From: Lewinellaceae bacterium
Lineage (GTDB): Bacteria; Bacteroidota; Bacteroidia; Chitinophagales; Saprospiraceae
Reading direction: 5' to 3'
Assembly (NCBI GenBank): GCA_020636195.1
Contig: JACJYH010000009.1
Location: 1 to 55,884 of the forward strand
Length of the DNA: 55,884 nt
Part shown: one piece after another, positions 34,950 to 44,338 of the stretch
Position numbering within the stretch: the stretch's first letter is position 1
How the letters are laid out: each line of letters starts with the position of its first letter
The notes under the pieces: generated by a model
The model's database searches: none
The model's input: only the letters and a program-made list of their open reading frames with translations
Told to the model about the DNA's origin: nothing
Made by a program: the position numbers and the translations under genes

Positions 34950-35288
34950 TTATTTTTTAATGGATTCAGCAATGATAGACAGGATAGATTTTTCTATCCA
35001 TCGTTTGCTCATCTTTACAGCTAAGAAAAGTACTAAAATCATCATGATGGCCATGATAAAAAAACCTAGTGAAGTGCTTCCCAACCACTGCCCTATCAAT
35101 ATAGCGCAGCCTATCGAAAGAAATAAAAACACCAATAATACAAATGCAAGTATGAGAATCCAAGAAGTCAACTTTGATACTACTAAAGCTACTTTTTCAC
35201 CTGTATTCAGAACTAATAAGTCCCACTTTGCATCTACGTATTCTGTGATATTCTCTACAAAGGTTTTCGCTTCGTTTTTAAAATCCAT
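34950..35288 (-). CDS. Holin-superfamily-III-like membrane protein (DUF1469)
   Basis: This 112-residue protein has an amphipathic N-terminal helix (KNEAKTFVENITEYVDAKWDLLVL) and two membrane helices (about 40-63 and 72-94), the DUF1469/Phage_holin_3_6 layout. Despite the family name there is no phage gene nearby; in Bacteroidota this gene is usually chromosomal and sits with YtxH. It probably helps keep the envelope intact under stress, an inference from context. It starts at ATG 35288. Confidence 0.75.
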   Translation of the reverse strand: MDFKNEAKTFVENITEYVDAKWDLLVLNTGEKVALVVSKLTSWILILAFVLLVFLFLSIGCAILIGQWLGSTSLGFFIMAIMMILVLFLAVKMSKRWIEKSILSIIAESIKK

Positions 35289-35342
35289 ACAATGTTCATT
35301 GAAATTGCTACTTGTCGGATAACAAGTAGCAATTTACTAAGT

Positions 35343-35762
35343 TTATGACATTTTTGATTTTACGTCATTAATGACATCTTTCGTTTCATCAACGAAATTT
35401 TTAAATGTCGATTGAGCAATATCAGAAGCTTGATTAGTGGTTTTCTCAACTTCATTGGTCAGATCATCAGATGCATTTTTTACTTTTGCCCACCATTTTT
35501 TACCTCTACCAACGATGTAATCAACTAATTCATCAACTTCTTCGGCTGCTAATGATGCTGATTCTTCCATCTTTCCTTTGGCCTCGTACCACTTTTTCTT
35601 TGATTCTTTTAACTCATCTTGAAGTCCGTCATAATACTTCTTTCCTTTCTGTTTGACGGTTTTTCTATTTTCTTCTCCTGATGCCGGAGAAATAAGCATT
35701 CCGATTGCAACTCCTGCAGCAATTCCTCCCAGAATTCCTGCCAATACTTTTGATTTTGACAT
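35343..35762 (-). CDS. YtxH-domain protein
   Basis: This 139-residue protein starts with the YtxH signature VLAGILGGIAAGVAIGMLISPASGEENRK, a Gly-rich membrane helix and the P-x-SG-x-E turn, followed by a long, highly charged amphipathic helix with heptads (YDGLQDELKESKKKWYEAKGKMEESA). YtxH proteins are general-stress-linked membrane-anchored helices. It heads the three-gene leftward operon with the holin-like and 115-residue proteins. Confidence 0.85.
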   Translation of the reverse strand: MSKSKVLAGILGGIAAGVAIGMLISPASGEENRKTVKQKGKKYYDGLQDELKESKKKWYEAKGKMEESASLAAEEVDELVDYIVGRGKKWWAKVKNASDDLTNEVEKTTNQASDIAQSTFKNFVDETKDVINDVKSKMS

Positions 35763-36025
35763 AACACAATTTTTTAAAAGTGAAATAATAACTTCATCAA
35801 TTTTCTATTCAATAGGTTTCAATCCATAGAATAGAATTCGATGTTGTTTATTTTTCCAACAAATAGGCAGTTCCAAAAGTTCCACTAATTCATAGATTAA
35901 GCATTCTGTTGTGATTCATTTAAACTTTTTTTAAAGATATTTTGATTGGCAGTTTAGAGAAAATGACGTTCATGGTAACAAACACCACCATGAATGTGTT
36001 ACTTATATAAATCAAACATTGGATT

Positions 36026-36292
36026 ATGGACATCAATATTAAAGTAGAAAATATCAAATGCGGCGGTTGCGCGCACACAGTGTCATCTTCTTTGTTGAAA
36101 TTACCACATGTTGAATCTGTGGATGTGGAAATAGAAGATGGCTTAGTTAAAGTATCCGGAGATGAAGAACTCGATAGAGAAGCATTGGTTAAAAAATTGA
36201 CATCATTAGGTTATCCGGAAGAAGGAAAAGGTAATACGTTGACCACTGCCACATCCTATGTGAGTTGTATGGTAGGAAAAATCACAAAGTAA
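36026..36292 (+). CDS. Heavy-metal-associated (HMA) domain protein, copper-chaperone-like
   Basis: This 88-residue protein consists of one ferredoxin-like HMA domain: NIKVENIKCGGCAHTVSSSL with the metal-binding CGGC at residues 12-15, then VESVDVEIEDGLVKVSG and LVKKLTSLGYPEEG. CxxC here is CGGC, as in CopZ-like proteins. A single Cys also occurs near the C-terminus (YVSCMVG). It would carry Cu(I) or another soft metal in the cytoplasm. No P-type ATPase is in the window. It starts at ATG 36026. Confidence 0.85.
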   Translation: MDINIKVENIKCGGCAHTVSSSLLKLPHVESVDVEIEDGLVKVSGDEELDREALVKKLTSLGYPEEGKGNTLTTATSYVSCMVGKITK

Positions 36293-36308
36293 ACATTGAC
36301 CAAAAAAG

Positions 36309-36343
36309 AAAAGATAATACCCACTCAAAAAGTATTATCTTTT
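36309..36343. terminator. Bidirectional terminator between the HMA gene and ftsH
   Basis: AAAAGATAATAC (36309-36320) pairs perfectly with GTATTATCTTTT (36332-36343), with an 11-base loop. A T-rich stretch follows on the plus strand and an A-rich one precedes it. Confidence 0.85.
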
Positions 36344-36354
36344 CTTCTATTTTT

Positions 36355-38286
36355 TTATACGATTGTTTTGTTCGGTATGGCTAGTTCATCAATTGGAACC
36401 GGACGATTTCCGATTAATCTCTCCACATCGGACTTCAGCAATACCTCTTTTTCAAGTAAAGTTTCTGCCAATAAATTGAGTTCGTGACGCTTCTCAATGA
36501 GCAATGCTTGTGCCCTTTCATATTGCACTTCAATCAATTTTCTGACTTCATCATCGATCATTCTTGCCGTTTCATTTGAATACGGTTTATTGAATTGATC
36601 TTGTGACATTGCATAGAAGGATACGTTTCCAACTTCGTTGTTCATACCATAGACCGTAACCATGCCATATGCCATTTTTGTTACTTGGTCAAGATCATTT
36701 TGGGCACCTGTGGATATTTTGTCAAATACTATTTTCTCTGCAGCTCGACCACCTAATGTCATACATAATCGATCCAAAAGCTGTTCAGTGCGTATGATGT
36801 ACTCTTCCTTTGGTAAATATTGAGCATAACCTAATGTCCCTACACCTCTGGGAACGATAGTCACCTTCACTAATGGACTGGCGTGTTCTAAAAACCATCC
36901 ACAGATGGCATGACCAGCTTCATGGTAAGCAATGATTTCCTTTTCCTTAGGAGAAATAAGTTTGTTTTTCTTTTCGAGACCGCCGATGACTCTGTCTAGC
37001 GCATAATTAAAATCATCCAGATCTATTTCAGATTTATTTCTTCTAGCGGCTATCAGTGCAGCTTCATTGCATATATTGGCGATGTCTGCACCAGCAAATC
37101 CCGGTGTCATCTCTGATAATATATTTGGCTGCACTTCAGGTGATACTTTAATGGATCTCAAATGCACCCTGAATATTTCTTCACGCCCCTGTATATCCGG
37201 TGCATCTATTGAAATTTGCCTATCAAACCTTCCTGGTCTAAGCAAAGCTGTATCCAAGATGTCTGGTCTATTGGTCGCTGCCATCATGATCACTCCTTTA
37301 TCCGTGCTGAACCCATCCATCTCAACCAAAAGCTGATTTAAGGTATTTTCTCGTTCATCATTTCCTCCTTGAATCGCATTGCGACCACGAGCTCTACCTA
37401 TGGCATCTATTTCATCAATAAAAACAATACAAGGCGCTTTTTCTCGAGCTTGTCTGAATAGATCTCTTACCCTTGAAGCGCCGACGCCTACGAACATTTC
37501 TACGAAATCAGATCCTGAAATTGAAAAGAAAGGAACTCCTGCTTCTCCGGCAACAGCTTTAGCCAAAAGCGTTTTACCTGTTCCCGGAGGCCCAACCAAA
37601 AGAACACCTTTGGGAATTTTACCTCCTAAAGAAGTATATTTTTTGGGGTTTTTCAGGAAGTCCACCACTTCCATCACTTCTACTTTTGCTTCATTTAGTC
37701 CGGCAACATCAGCAAAAGTGACATTGACTTTTGTATTTTGATCGAATAGAGTCGCTTTACTTTTACCGATGTTGAAAATTTGTCCTCCAGGTCCGCCACC
37801 GGCACCACTCATACGCCGCATTACAAACAACCAAATACCCAGCAACAATGCAAAAGGTAAAATCCAATTGATGATTTGTGCAAGATAATTCGTCTCCTGC
37901 TTTACATTATACTGCACTGAATGTCCTTCCTTTTTAAGGGCTTCCAGCTTGCCTTCAAACACGCCTAAATCGCCGATCCGAAATGTAAAATGTGGATTGT
38001 ACCCATACATTTTACTTTCTTTCAGCTCCGGATATTTGGTATCAATAACGCTCTTTTTGATATAGACATTGACGATTTCTTTGTTGATAATGTCAATATG
38101 ATCTACTTCGCCATTGGTGACTTTCTCCTCAAAAGTATTGACATCAATGGACTTCACTTCTGAGTTGATGCTTACGTAATAATTGATGGCCAAAAAACCT
38201 AAAATGATCAACCCATATATCCAATAGGAATTGATGTTGAACTTATTAGGATTATTATTTGGCTTTATTTCCTTTTTATCTTCCAT
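36355..38286 (-). CDS. ftsH: ATP-dependent zinc metalloprotease FtsH
   Basis: This 643-residue protein has two membrane helices (about 21-39 and 134-152) enclosing a periplasmic domain. AAA module: Walker A GPPGTGKTLLAKAVAGEAG, pore loop in FVEMFVGVGASRVR, Walker B CIVFIDEIDAIG and second-region-of-homology RPDILDTALLRPGRFDR. The protease domain has HEAGH zinc ligands. It degrades unassembled membrane proteins and regulatory proteins, and forms a hexamer. It starts at ATG 38286. rsfS lies upstream on the same strand, which is the common Bacteroidota gene order. Confidence 0.97.
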   Translation of the reverse strand: MEDKKEIKPNNNPNKFNINSYWIYGLIILGFLAINYYVSINSEVKSIDVNTFEEKVTNGEVDHIDIINKEIVNVYIKKSVIDTKYPELKESKMYGYNPHFTFRIGDLGVFEGKLEALKKEGHSVQYNVKQETNYLAQIINWILPFALLLGIWLFVMRRMSGAGGGPGGQIFNIGKSKATLFDQNTKVNVTFADVAGLNEAKVEVMEVVDFLKNPKKYTSLGGKIPKGVLLVGPPGTGKTLLAKAVAGEAGVPFFSISGSDFVEMFVGVGASRVRDLFRQAREKAPCIVFIDEIDAIGRARGRNAIQGGNDERENTLNQLLVEMDGFSTDKGVIMMAATNRPDILDTALLRPGRFDRQISIDAPDIQGREEIFRVHLRSIKVSPEVQPNILSEMTPGFAGADIANICNEAALIAARRNKSEIDLDDFNYALDRVIGGLEKKNKLISPKEKEIIAYHEAGHAICGWFLEHASPLVKVTIVPRGVGTLGYAQYLPKEEYIIRTEQLLDRLCMTLGGRAAEKIVFDKISTGAQNDLDQVTKMAYGMVTVYGMNNEVGNVSFYAMSQDQFNKPYSNETARMIDDEVRKLIEVQYERAQALLIEKRHELNLLAETLLEKEVLLKSDVERLIGNRPVPIDELAIPNKTIV

Positions 38287-38351
38287 TATTCTTTTTACGA
38301 ATTTATGATCATTATAACATTAGGATGTCAAAGTAGTTGTATAGCTTCGAT

Positions 38352-38735
38352 TCAATTGTCGGAATACTCTGTTGTAACAGCATCTCCCCATAGGTCTTCG
38401 ATGTCATAAAACTGTCTTGTTTCAGGGTAAAAAACGTGAACTATAGTTTCAAAATAGTCAACCAGAACCCATTTTGATCCATCCAAACCTTCTGTATGAT
38501 TTGGCTTTACAAATAAATTTTCCTTTACTTTTTGATTGATTCTTTCAGAGATTGCTTTTACTTGCGTGGTGGATTCTCCTTCACAGATAATAAAATATTT
38601 AGCCGGTGCGTCATCCAGTTTTGTAAGGTCTAACTTTATGATATTTTTCCCTTTGATATCCTGAATGGCATCGATGATGACTTCATTAATTTCTTGAATA
38701 GACGCATTTTGGGGAGAAACTGAAAATTGATTCAA
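38352..38735 (-). CDS. rsfS: Ribosomal silencing factor RsfS
   Basis: This 127-residue protein has the typical beta-strand pattern IKLDLTKLDDAPAKYFIICEGESTTQVKAISERI and the C-terminal WVLVDYFETIVHVFYPETRQFYDIEDLWGDA, which is close to invariant in RsfS/Iojap. It binds L14 on the large ribosomal subunit and stops subunit joining in stationary phase. It lies 65 bases upstream of ftsH on the same strand and diverges from birA. Confidence 0.94.
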   Translation of the reverse strand: MNQFSVSPQNASIQEINEVIIDAIQDIKGKNIIKLDLTKLDDAPAKYFIICEGESTTQVKAISERINQKVKENLFVKPNHTEGLDGSKWVLVDYFETIVHVFYPETRQFYDIEDLWGDAVTTEYSDN

Positions 38736-38828
38736 ATTGAATTTTTTATAAAAGTGAATAAACTTTTGAAGTAAATATGATTTATAATGGCAAAGTTACG
38801 TTAAATTGCATCAATTTTTATTCCATCC

Positions 38829-39626
38829 GTGATAGACTTGCCGATTAATTTACTAAAAAGCCCTAAAATACACCTAAATGTTGTTGAATCGACCAATGAT
38901 TATGCTGGAAAATATGCACAAGATACAGATTTCATAGAGGGCACCATTATTTGGGCTGACTTTCAGACAGCCGGAAAAGGACATTTTGGCAGTTCTTGGT
39001 TCAGTTCTCCTCGAAAAAATTTATTATTGAGCTGTTTACTTAAGCCTACTTGGTTGCCAATAGAGAAAATGCCTTTACTTAATATGGTTATTTCTATTTC
39101 GGTAGCAGAAACTTTACAAGATTTCATAAGTGAAAAGATAGAAATTAAATGGCCTAATGACATCCTGCTATATCAGAAAAAAATTGGAGGCATCCTTATT
39201 CAAAACAGTATAAAATTAGGCAAATTCAGTCACAGCGTTGTTGGGATAGGCATAAATGTCAACGAACCATCATTTCCAGATCACCTTCCTCAAGCGACTT
39301 CCTTGCTCATGTCATCAAAGAAAAAACTCGATAGGGAAAAAATATTGGAACAATTATTATTTCATCTAAATAGACAATACAATCTACTTCATAGTGGTGC
39401 CGTAGAAGACATTATCCAATCATATCACAGTAAACTATATGGATTAAATCGGCCTCTTGTTTTTAACCTTCCTAAAGGCCCCGATTTCATTGGCAAAATA
39501 ATTAAAGTGGATACAGATGGTCAGCTGCATGTTACTATGGAAAATGGAAACACCCAATCCTTTGCTCACAAGGAAATTCATCACGATTTAGGGACAAATT
39601 TTATTGACAGTGAATTGACACAGTGA
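38829..39626 (+). CDS. birA: Biotin--[acetyl-CoA-carboxylase] ligase
   Basis: The protein has 265 residues with a GTG start (38829). The catalytic domain includes VVESTNDYAGKYA, the ATP/biotin-binding AGKGHFGSSWFSSPRKNLLLSCL (a variant of the GRGR loop, here GKGHFG), IKWPNDILLYQKKIGGIL and GIGINVN. The C-terminal SH3-like part follows. The N-terminal DNA-binding domain of E. coli BirA is missing, as in other class I ligases, so it is not expected to be a repressor. It attaches biotin to acetyl-CoA carboxylase; accD is 11 kb away. Its 3' end overlaps msrB by 46 bases. Confidence 0.93.
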   Translation: MIDLPINLLKSPKIHLNVVESTNDYAGKYAQDTDFIEGTIIWADFQTAGKGHFGSSWFSSPRKNLLLSCLLKPTWLPIEKMPLLNMVISISVAETLQDFISEKIEIKWPNDILLYQKKIGGILIQNSIKLGKFSHSVVGIGINVNEPSFPDHLPQATSLLMSSKKKLDREKILEQLLFHLNRQYNLLHSGAVEDIIQSYHSKLYGLNRPLVFNLPKGPDFIGKIIKVDTDGQLHVTMENGNTQSFAHKEIHHDLGTNFIDSELTQ

Positions 39627-39949
39627 CGAGTATTTTTCGAAGTAAATCTTTCTCCTTTAAACACATGACCTAGATGTCCACCACATTGGTTACACACAAT
39701 CTCCATCCGTCTGCCATCTTTATCCAAAACACTTCTGACTGCACCGTCAAAATGATCATCAAAAGAAGGCCAACCACAACCGGATTTAAATTTTGCGGAA
39801 GAATCGAATAAAGGATTATTGCATTGCCTACAGATATATGTTCCGTCCTTATAAAATTGGTCATACTCACCTGAATAAGGCATTTCTGTTCCCTTATGAA
39901 GTATGATTCTGGCTTCTTCAGCGCTTAAGTGATTCCATTTATCTGACAT
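39581..39949 (-). CDS. msrB: Peptide-methionine (R)-S-oxide reductase
   Basis: This 122-residue protein contains the zinc CxxC pairs (YICRQCNNPLFDS and EIVCNQCGGHLGHVF) and the catalytic cysteine in RHCVNSLSIKF, and SGCGWPSFDDHF for the active site. It repairs methionine-R-sulfoxide in proteins. Its stop is inside the opposite-strand birA reading frame (39581-39626). The gene is three bases after msrA on the same strand, so both stereoisomers are repaired from one transcript. Confidence 0.96.
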   Translation of the reverse strand: MSDKWNHLSAEEARIILHKGTEMPYSGEYDQFYKDGTYICRQCNNPLFDSSAKFKSGCGWPSFDDHFDGAVRSVLDKDGRRMEIVCNQCGGHLGHVFKGERFTSKNTRHCVNSLSIKFVPKS

Positions 39950-39952
39950 AAT

Positions 39953-40480
39953 TTATGTTTTCATAATATTAGAAAATTTAGAACGGACTTTAGTCAATTT
40001 GGGTTGGATGACGATGGAACAATAACTTTGTAGTGGGTTTATATTGTAGTAATTTTGATGAAAATCCTCAGCTTCATAGAATTCAGAAGCATCTTCAATT
40101 TCTGTTACAATCGGACTTTCAAAATCAGAAGCATGGTCCCTAAAATACTTCTCTACGTCAACTTTTTGGGCATCTGTGGTACAAAATACAACAGATTTAT
40201 ACTGAGTTCCTACATCAGCTCCTTGCTTATTTAGAGACGTAGGATCATGAGATGTAAAGAAAACGCTCATGATTGTATCTATGGACAACACATCGGGTTC
40301 ATATACAACTTTTATAACCTCGACATGTCCTGTGAGACCACTGCAAACTTCCCTATAAGTTGGGTTTTTAATGCGGCCTCCCATATATCCGGAACTAACT
40401 TCAGTCACACCTTCTATACGCTGAAAAACTGCTTCCATGCACCAAAAACAACCACCACCCAAGTAAATCACTTCCTCCAT
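39953..40480 (-). CDS. msrA: Peptide-methionine (S)-S-oxide reductase
   Basis: This 175-residue protein has catalytic motif GGGCFWCMEAVFQRIEGV, then VSSGYMGG, NPTYREVCSGLTGHVEVIKVVYEPD and FFTSHDPTSLNKQGADVGTQYKS, all standard for MsrA. FHQNYY near the C-terminus supplies active-site Tyr. It reduces methionine-S-sulfoxide using thioredoxin. It starts at ATG 40480 and is followed by msrB. Confidence 0.97.
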   Translation of the reverse strand: MEEVIYLGGGCFWCMEAVFQRIEGVTEVSSGYMGGRIKNPTYREVCSGLTGHVEVIKVVYEPDVLSIDTIMSVFFTSHDPTSLNKQGADVGTQYKSVVFCTTDAQKVDVEKYFRDHASDFESPIVTEIEDASEFYEAEDFHQNYYNINPLQSYCSIVIQPKLTKVRSKFSNIMKT

Positions 40481-40510
40481 TTCATTTGTAATGACATCCT
40501 TTCATTAATG

Positions 40511-41155
40511 TCAAATACGTGGAAATTGTTTAGAAAAGAAGTAATCTAAACTGTTAGCATGGTTAAAATTGTCCTTATCAAATTCAGAGTTGTAATGACC
40601 GGACACAAGTCTCTGGCGCATGGCTTCAAAAATACTTACAGCACAGGCAACTGAAACATTCAGGGATTGCACCATGCCTACTTGGGGTATTGTAAAATTT
40701 CCATCCATACCTTTTACGGCTTCTTCTGATAGGCCAAGGTGTTCATTGCCAAACATCAGCGCTACAGAAGCTGTAAGGTCTAAATCATATAATGACGTAG
40801 AATTGGAATCCAAATGGGTACCAAAAATGAACTTGTACTTCTTGCGAACTTCGCCTAAACAAGTTGAAGTGTCTTCAAAATAGTGTACTTTGACCCATTT
40901 TCTTGATCCTGAAGCGCTGTTTTTTCCGATTTTTTTTTCGCTCTTGATCGCTGCAATTTTCTCAGAAATAACAAAAATTTCAGAAATGCCTACTGCATCA
41001 CAAGAGCGCAATACAGCTCCAATATTATGAGGGTCATGGACATTTTCCAAAATAACGGTCAAATCATGTTGGCGATTTGCAGCGGCCTTTTTGAGTTTTT
41101 TGTCCCTTTCAGGTAACAAAAAATCGCTTTTCTCAGGTTTAGAATCGCTTGACAA
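40511..41155 (-). CDS. SpoU/TrmH-family RNA 2'-O-methyltransferase
   Basis: Within 214 residues the three SpoU motifs are visible: ENVHDPHNIGAVLRSCDAVG (motif 1), VALMFGNEHLGLSEEAV (motif 2) and IPQVGMVQSLNVSVACAVSIFEAMRQR (motif 3), forming the trefoil-knot SAM site. The KIGKNSASGSRKWV stretch is TrmH-like, so tRNA Gm18 methylation is the best guess. Its 5' end overlaps the LppC-like gene by 17 bases, implying co-translation. Confidence 0.9.
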   Translation of the reverse strand: MSSDSKPEKSDFLLPERDKKLKKAAANRQHDLTVILENVHDPHNIGAVLRSCDAVGISEIFVISEKIAAIKSEKKIGKNSASGSRKWVKVHYFEDTSTCLGEVRKKYKFIFGTHLDSNSTSLYDLDLTASVALMFGNEHLGLSEEAVKGMDGNFTIPQVGMVQSLNVSVACAVSIFEAMRQRLVSGHYNSEFDKDNFNHANSLDYFFSKQFPRI

Positions 41156-42530
41156 ATCCTGTCCCTTTAAATTCTACAATATCCAGATGTTTATTTTCAA
41201 AATAGTCAAAGTCCTTCGTGTTATTCATATCTGTTTCCTTATCCTCTGATACAGATTTTTCAATATTGAAGGTGGTTTGTAAAAAGGTCATATCCTTATT
41301 AACAATGTAATTCTGGAAATGGGTCCCATATGAATGCAAGCTATTCGCAGCCAGCATCATGATGCTATATCCCTTTACGGCATCAGATAGTGGAATTTCT
41401 CCATACAAATCCAAAAACTCCCTCCTAAACTCTCTGATCTCTTCACTGTTGAGATCCAAATAATCGGACAATGCAATGCGCAGATTGAGCGCATGATAAA
41501 AATCAAAATCAATTTTTTCTGATTCAATCAACAAGGGCATTCCATACACAACCACCTGCTTGCTTCCTTTTTCTGCCATCAGTCTTCTCAGTACGCCATA
41601 AACAAATTCTTCATCAGAAAAAGAATAATTAGGAAGAAGTACAGCTTTTATTTTAGGATTTGAAAGCAATCTAAAGAATGCGGAAGGAGCATTGATAAGA
41701 CTGTCATTACTTACAAAATAAGATGTAAAAAAAGGCTCTTTTTTATTGTTAGTCAAGTTTTTAGCGGTATTCTGAAAATATTCAATCCAAGCCCTCGTTT
41801 CTTTATTATCCTTACCAACAATAGCCACCTCGCCTTGATGAAAATCATAAATGCATGCTTGTGTCAGTTTGTTAAAATGTTCTTTAAGATTTGGTTTTAG
41901 CTGTACATACCAAGGATTTTCAGACGCTATTTTAGTGCTAGTTTGCCAAGGTGACATGATAGGAATTCCTTTCTTTTTGGCTGCTTCTGCCAATTCTTTG
42001 ACATCATCTTTTTCAAATGGGCCAATCACAAGATCTGTGTCATCAGACAAAATATCGTCAATCTTACTTCTTAAGTTGTAACCGCCCTCTTCAGTATCAA
42101 TGACATCCACTAAAAATTTCAGACGTTGGTCATCTAGAACTTCAAGAGCTTTCAACACACCTGCATAAAAATGTACAAATCGAAGCTGGTTTCCTTGAAC
42201 CAATCCGGCATCTGAATTCAAAGGAATCAATAATTTTATATGATATGAAGATTTCATATCTAGCCCTTCTGTAAAGACAGCATCCTTATCATTTTTGCTT
42301 TTGATAGGAGGCGTTTTAGTAGTATTTTCCTTTAAATGCAATGTATCTACATCTTTGACGACGATGTCTTTTTGATGTGATGGCTGATCCGTTTTTTGAG
42401 GCTTCGGAGGTGTAGTTTCTTGGCCCTTTTTATCAGGTATATCGGGTTTTACAACTTGAATATCAGGTTTTTTTGTAGGTGTTTTTTTTAATGGCGTACA
42501 ACTCGCCATCAACAGAAAAATCATGAACAT
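41139..42530 (-). CDS. LppC/leucine-binding-protein-like lipoprotein
   Basis: I start it at ATG 42530 (MFMIFLLMASC, a lipobox), giving 463 residues; an in-frame extension to 42593 would run inside guaA. After a Lys/Pro/Thr-rich linker comes a periplasmic-binding-protein type I fold (YHIKLLIPLNSD, LRFVHFYAGVLKALEVLDD, DTDLVIGPFEKDDVKELAEAAKKKGIPIMSPW). It resembles LpoA/LppC or branched-chain amino-acid sensor domains. No ABC transporter genes are nearby, so a structural envelope role is more likely than uptake. The Gln of a LysM domain is not seen. Confidence 0.78.
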   Translation of the reverse strand: MFMIFLLMASCTPLKKTPTKKPDIQVVKPDIPDKKGQETTPPKPQKTDQPSHQKDIVVKDVDTLHLKENTTKTPPIKSKNDKDAVFTEGLDMKSSYHIKLLIPLNSDAGLVQGNQLRFVHFYAGVLKALEVLDDQRLKFLVDVIDTEEGGYNLRSKIDDILSDDTDLVIGPFEKDDVKELAEAAKKKGIPIMSPWQTSTKIASENPWYVQLKPNLKEHFNKLTQACIYDFHQGEVAIVGKDNKETRAWIEYFQNTAKNLTNNKKEPFFTSYFVSNDSLINAPSAFFRLLSNPKIKAVLLPNYSFSDEEFVYGVLRRLMAEKGSKQVVVYGMPLLIESEKIDFDFYHALNLRIALSDYLDLNSEEIREFRREFLDLYGEIPLSDAVKGYSIMMLAANSLHSYGTHFQNYIVNKDMTFLQTTFNIEKSVSEDKETDMNNTKDFDYFENKHLDIVEFKGTGFVKRF

Positions 42531-42543
42531 AAAAGTCCATTCC

Positions 42544-44076
42544 CTATTCCCACTCAATCGTTGCCGGTGGCTTTGTACTGATATCATACACAACTCGATT
42601 TATTCCTTTTACTTTGTTTATAATAGAAGATGAAACGTCAGACAAAAGCTCATATGGCAATGGACTCCATTCTGCTGTCATCCCATCTACTGAATTTACA
42701 GAACGTAAAGCGACAGTAAATTCGTATGTGCGTTCGTCACCCATGACACCCACACTTCTTACCGGAAGCAAGATGGCACCTGCTTGCCAAACCTTGTCAT
42801 ACCAACCATTTTCCTTTAATTTTTGTATAAATATGGCATCGGCTTCTTGGCATAACTCAACTTTATCTTGTGTGATTTCCCCCAAAATGCGTATGCCCAA
42901 ACCCGGACCGGGAAATGGATGGCGATGTAGCAATTGATCAGAAATGCCAAGGCTATGGCCCACTTTTCGCACTTCATCCTTGAATAACATTCTTAGTGGT
43001 TCGATCAATCCCAAGTGCAATTTTTCTGGCAATCCACCTACATTGTGATGTGATTTTATGGTTACAGAAGGGCCATGTACTGACACAGACTCTATCACAT
43101 CCGGATAAATAGTACCTTGTCCTAACCATTTGACTTCAGGTAATTCTTTTGCCTCATGTTCAAACACATCAATAAATGTTTTACCAATGGATTTTCTTTT
43201 CAATTCAGGATCAGAAATACCATGCAAGTGGTCTAAAAATTGCTTTCCGGCTCTTACTCCTTTTATGTTCAAACCCATATTCTCATAGGATTTAAGCACA
43301 TCTTCAAACTCATTTTTTCTGAGCAACCCATTGTCCACAAAAATACAATGTAATCGATCACCTATCGCTTCTTTGAGCATCATGGCAGCAACAGTTGAAT
43401 CCACACCTCCTGACAATCCCATGATGATGTGATCATCTTGCACTTTTTCGCGGGTTTCAGATACAGTTTGACTGATGATGCAGGAGGCATCCCAATTTCT
43501 CTTAATACCGGAAATTTCAATAAAATTTTTCAAAATCTCCTTTCCAAAAATGCTATGGGTCACTTCAGGATGAAACTGTAGTCCATAGACCGGAAAAACA
43601 TCACTTTGAGTATGAAGATATTTGAATGCAGCAATGACGCCTGAAGACATGGCCAATACATCAAAACTATCAGGCAATTCGATGATGGAATCTCCATGTG
43701 ACATCCAGATTTGGTGATCATCGGGTATGTGGTTGAAGATTAAGTCATTTTTCAGAAGTTTGATTGATGCCTTACCATATTCTCTGACTTTGGATCTTTC
43801 AACCTTGCCTGAGCGATGTTGAGCAATATATTGTGCCCCATAACAGACAGCTAAAACAGGCACTTTGCCTATTATTTGACTTAAGTCAATGTCCAAAGCA
43901 ATCGGATCATGAACAGAAGCAGGACTTCCGGATAAAATCACCGCTTTTGCTCGTGATAGAGATGATAATGCATTGTATGGATGAATTTCACAATATACAT
44001 CCAATTCTCTCAATCTGCGGGCTATCAGTTGTGTGTATTGGGAACCAAAATCTAAAATCAGAACCAAGTCATTCAT
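42544..44076 (-). CDS. guaA: GMP synthase (glutamine-hydrolysing)
   Basis: This 510-residue protein has a class I glutamine amidotransferase domain (VLAVCYGAQYIAQH, catalytic Cys; LQFHPEVTHS, catalytic His) followed by an ATP-pyrophosphatase domain with the P-loop-like SGGVDSTVAAMML and dimerisation domain ending IDGVNRVVYD-like (here KGINRVVYDISTKPPATIEWE, the diagnostic GuaA C-terminus). It converts XMP to GMP. It starts at ATG 44076. It is upstream of the LppC-like gene, whose start lies 14 bases after its stop. Confidence 0.97.
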   Translation of the reverse strand: MNDLVLILDFGSQYTQLIARRLRELDVYCEIHPYNALSSLSRAKAVILSGSPASVHDPIALDIDLSQIIGKVPVLAVCYGAQYIAQHRSGKVERSKVREYGKASIKLLKNDLIFNHIPDDHQIWMSHGDSIIELPDSFDVLAMSSGVIAAFKYLHTQSDVFPVYGLQFHPEVTHSIFGKEILKNFIEISGIKRNWDASCIISQTVSETREKVQDDHIIMGLSGGVDSTVAAMMLKEAIGDRLHCIFVDNGLLRKNEFEDVLKSYENMGLNIKGVRAGKQFLDHLHGISDPELKRKSIGKTFIDVFEHEAKELPEVKWLGQGTIYPDVIESVSVHGPSVTIKSHHNVGGLPEKLHLGLIEPLRMLFKDEVRKVGHSLGISDQLLHRHPFPGPGLGIRILGEITQDKVELCQEADAIFIQKLKENGWYDKVWQAGAILLPVRSVGVMGDERTYEFTVALRSVNSVDGMTAEWSPLPYELLSDVSSSIINKVKGINRVVYDISTKPPATIEWE

Positions 44077-44307
44077 GCCGCAAACTTACGGAATATTCAA
44101 TAAATAAAAATCATCCATCAATGTGAAGTTACGATAATTTAAATTCATTTGTATTCGCATGGTTGAAATTTCAACATTAATCAAAGATTATAATCATTGA
44201 AAATCTACAAAATAGTACGAAAATATTTATGTATCTTATTGAGGAAAACTAAATTAAAAAACGTGATGCATAGTATTTATCCATTCAACAATATCAGTTT
44301 AAAACAG

Positions 44308-44315
44308 TACCTTTG
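44308..44315 (+). promoter_or_regulatory. -7 box of the dihydroorotase promoter
   Basis: TACCTTTG, 25 bases before the ATG; no good TTG box is found 19-20 bases upstream. Confidence 0.5.
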
Positions 44316-44338
44316 TATTCACCTTAAGTGTAAATTTT

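Noticed and set aside
34950..35288. Holin-family gene as sign of a prophage
   Set aside because: No capsid, tail, lysin or integrase gene is nearby. The gene is in the YtxH trio found in many Bacteroidota chromosomes, so it is a resident membrane protein.
41139..42530. LppC-like lipoprotein as amino-acid ABC transporter subunit
   Set aside because: No permease or ATPase gene is close, and a lipobox with a long linker plus the context of guaA and trmH suggests a structural envelope protein.
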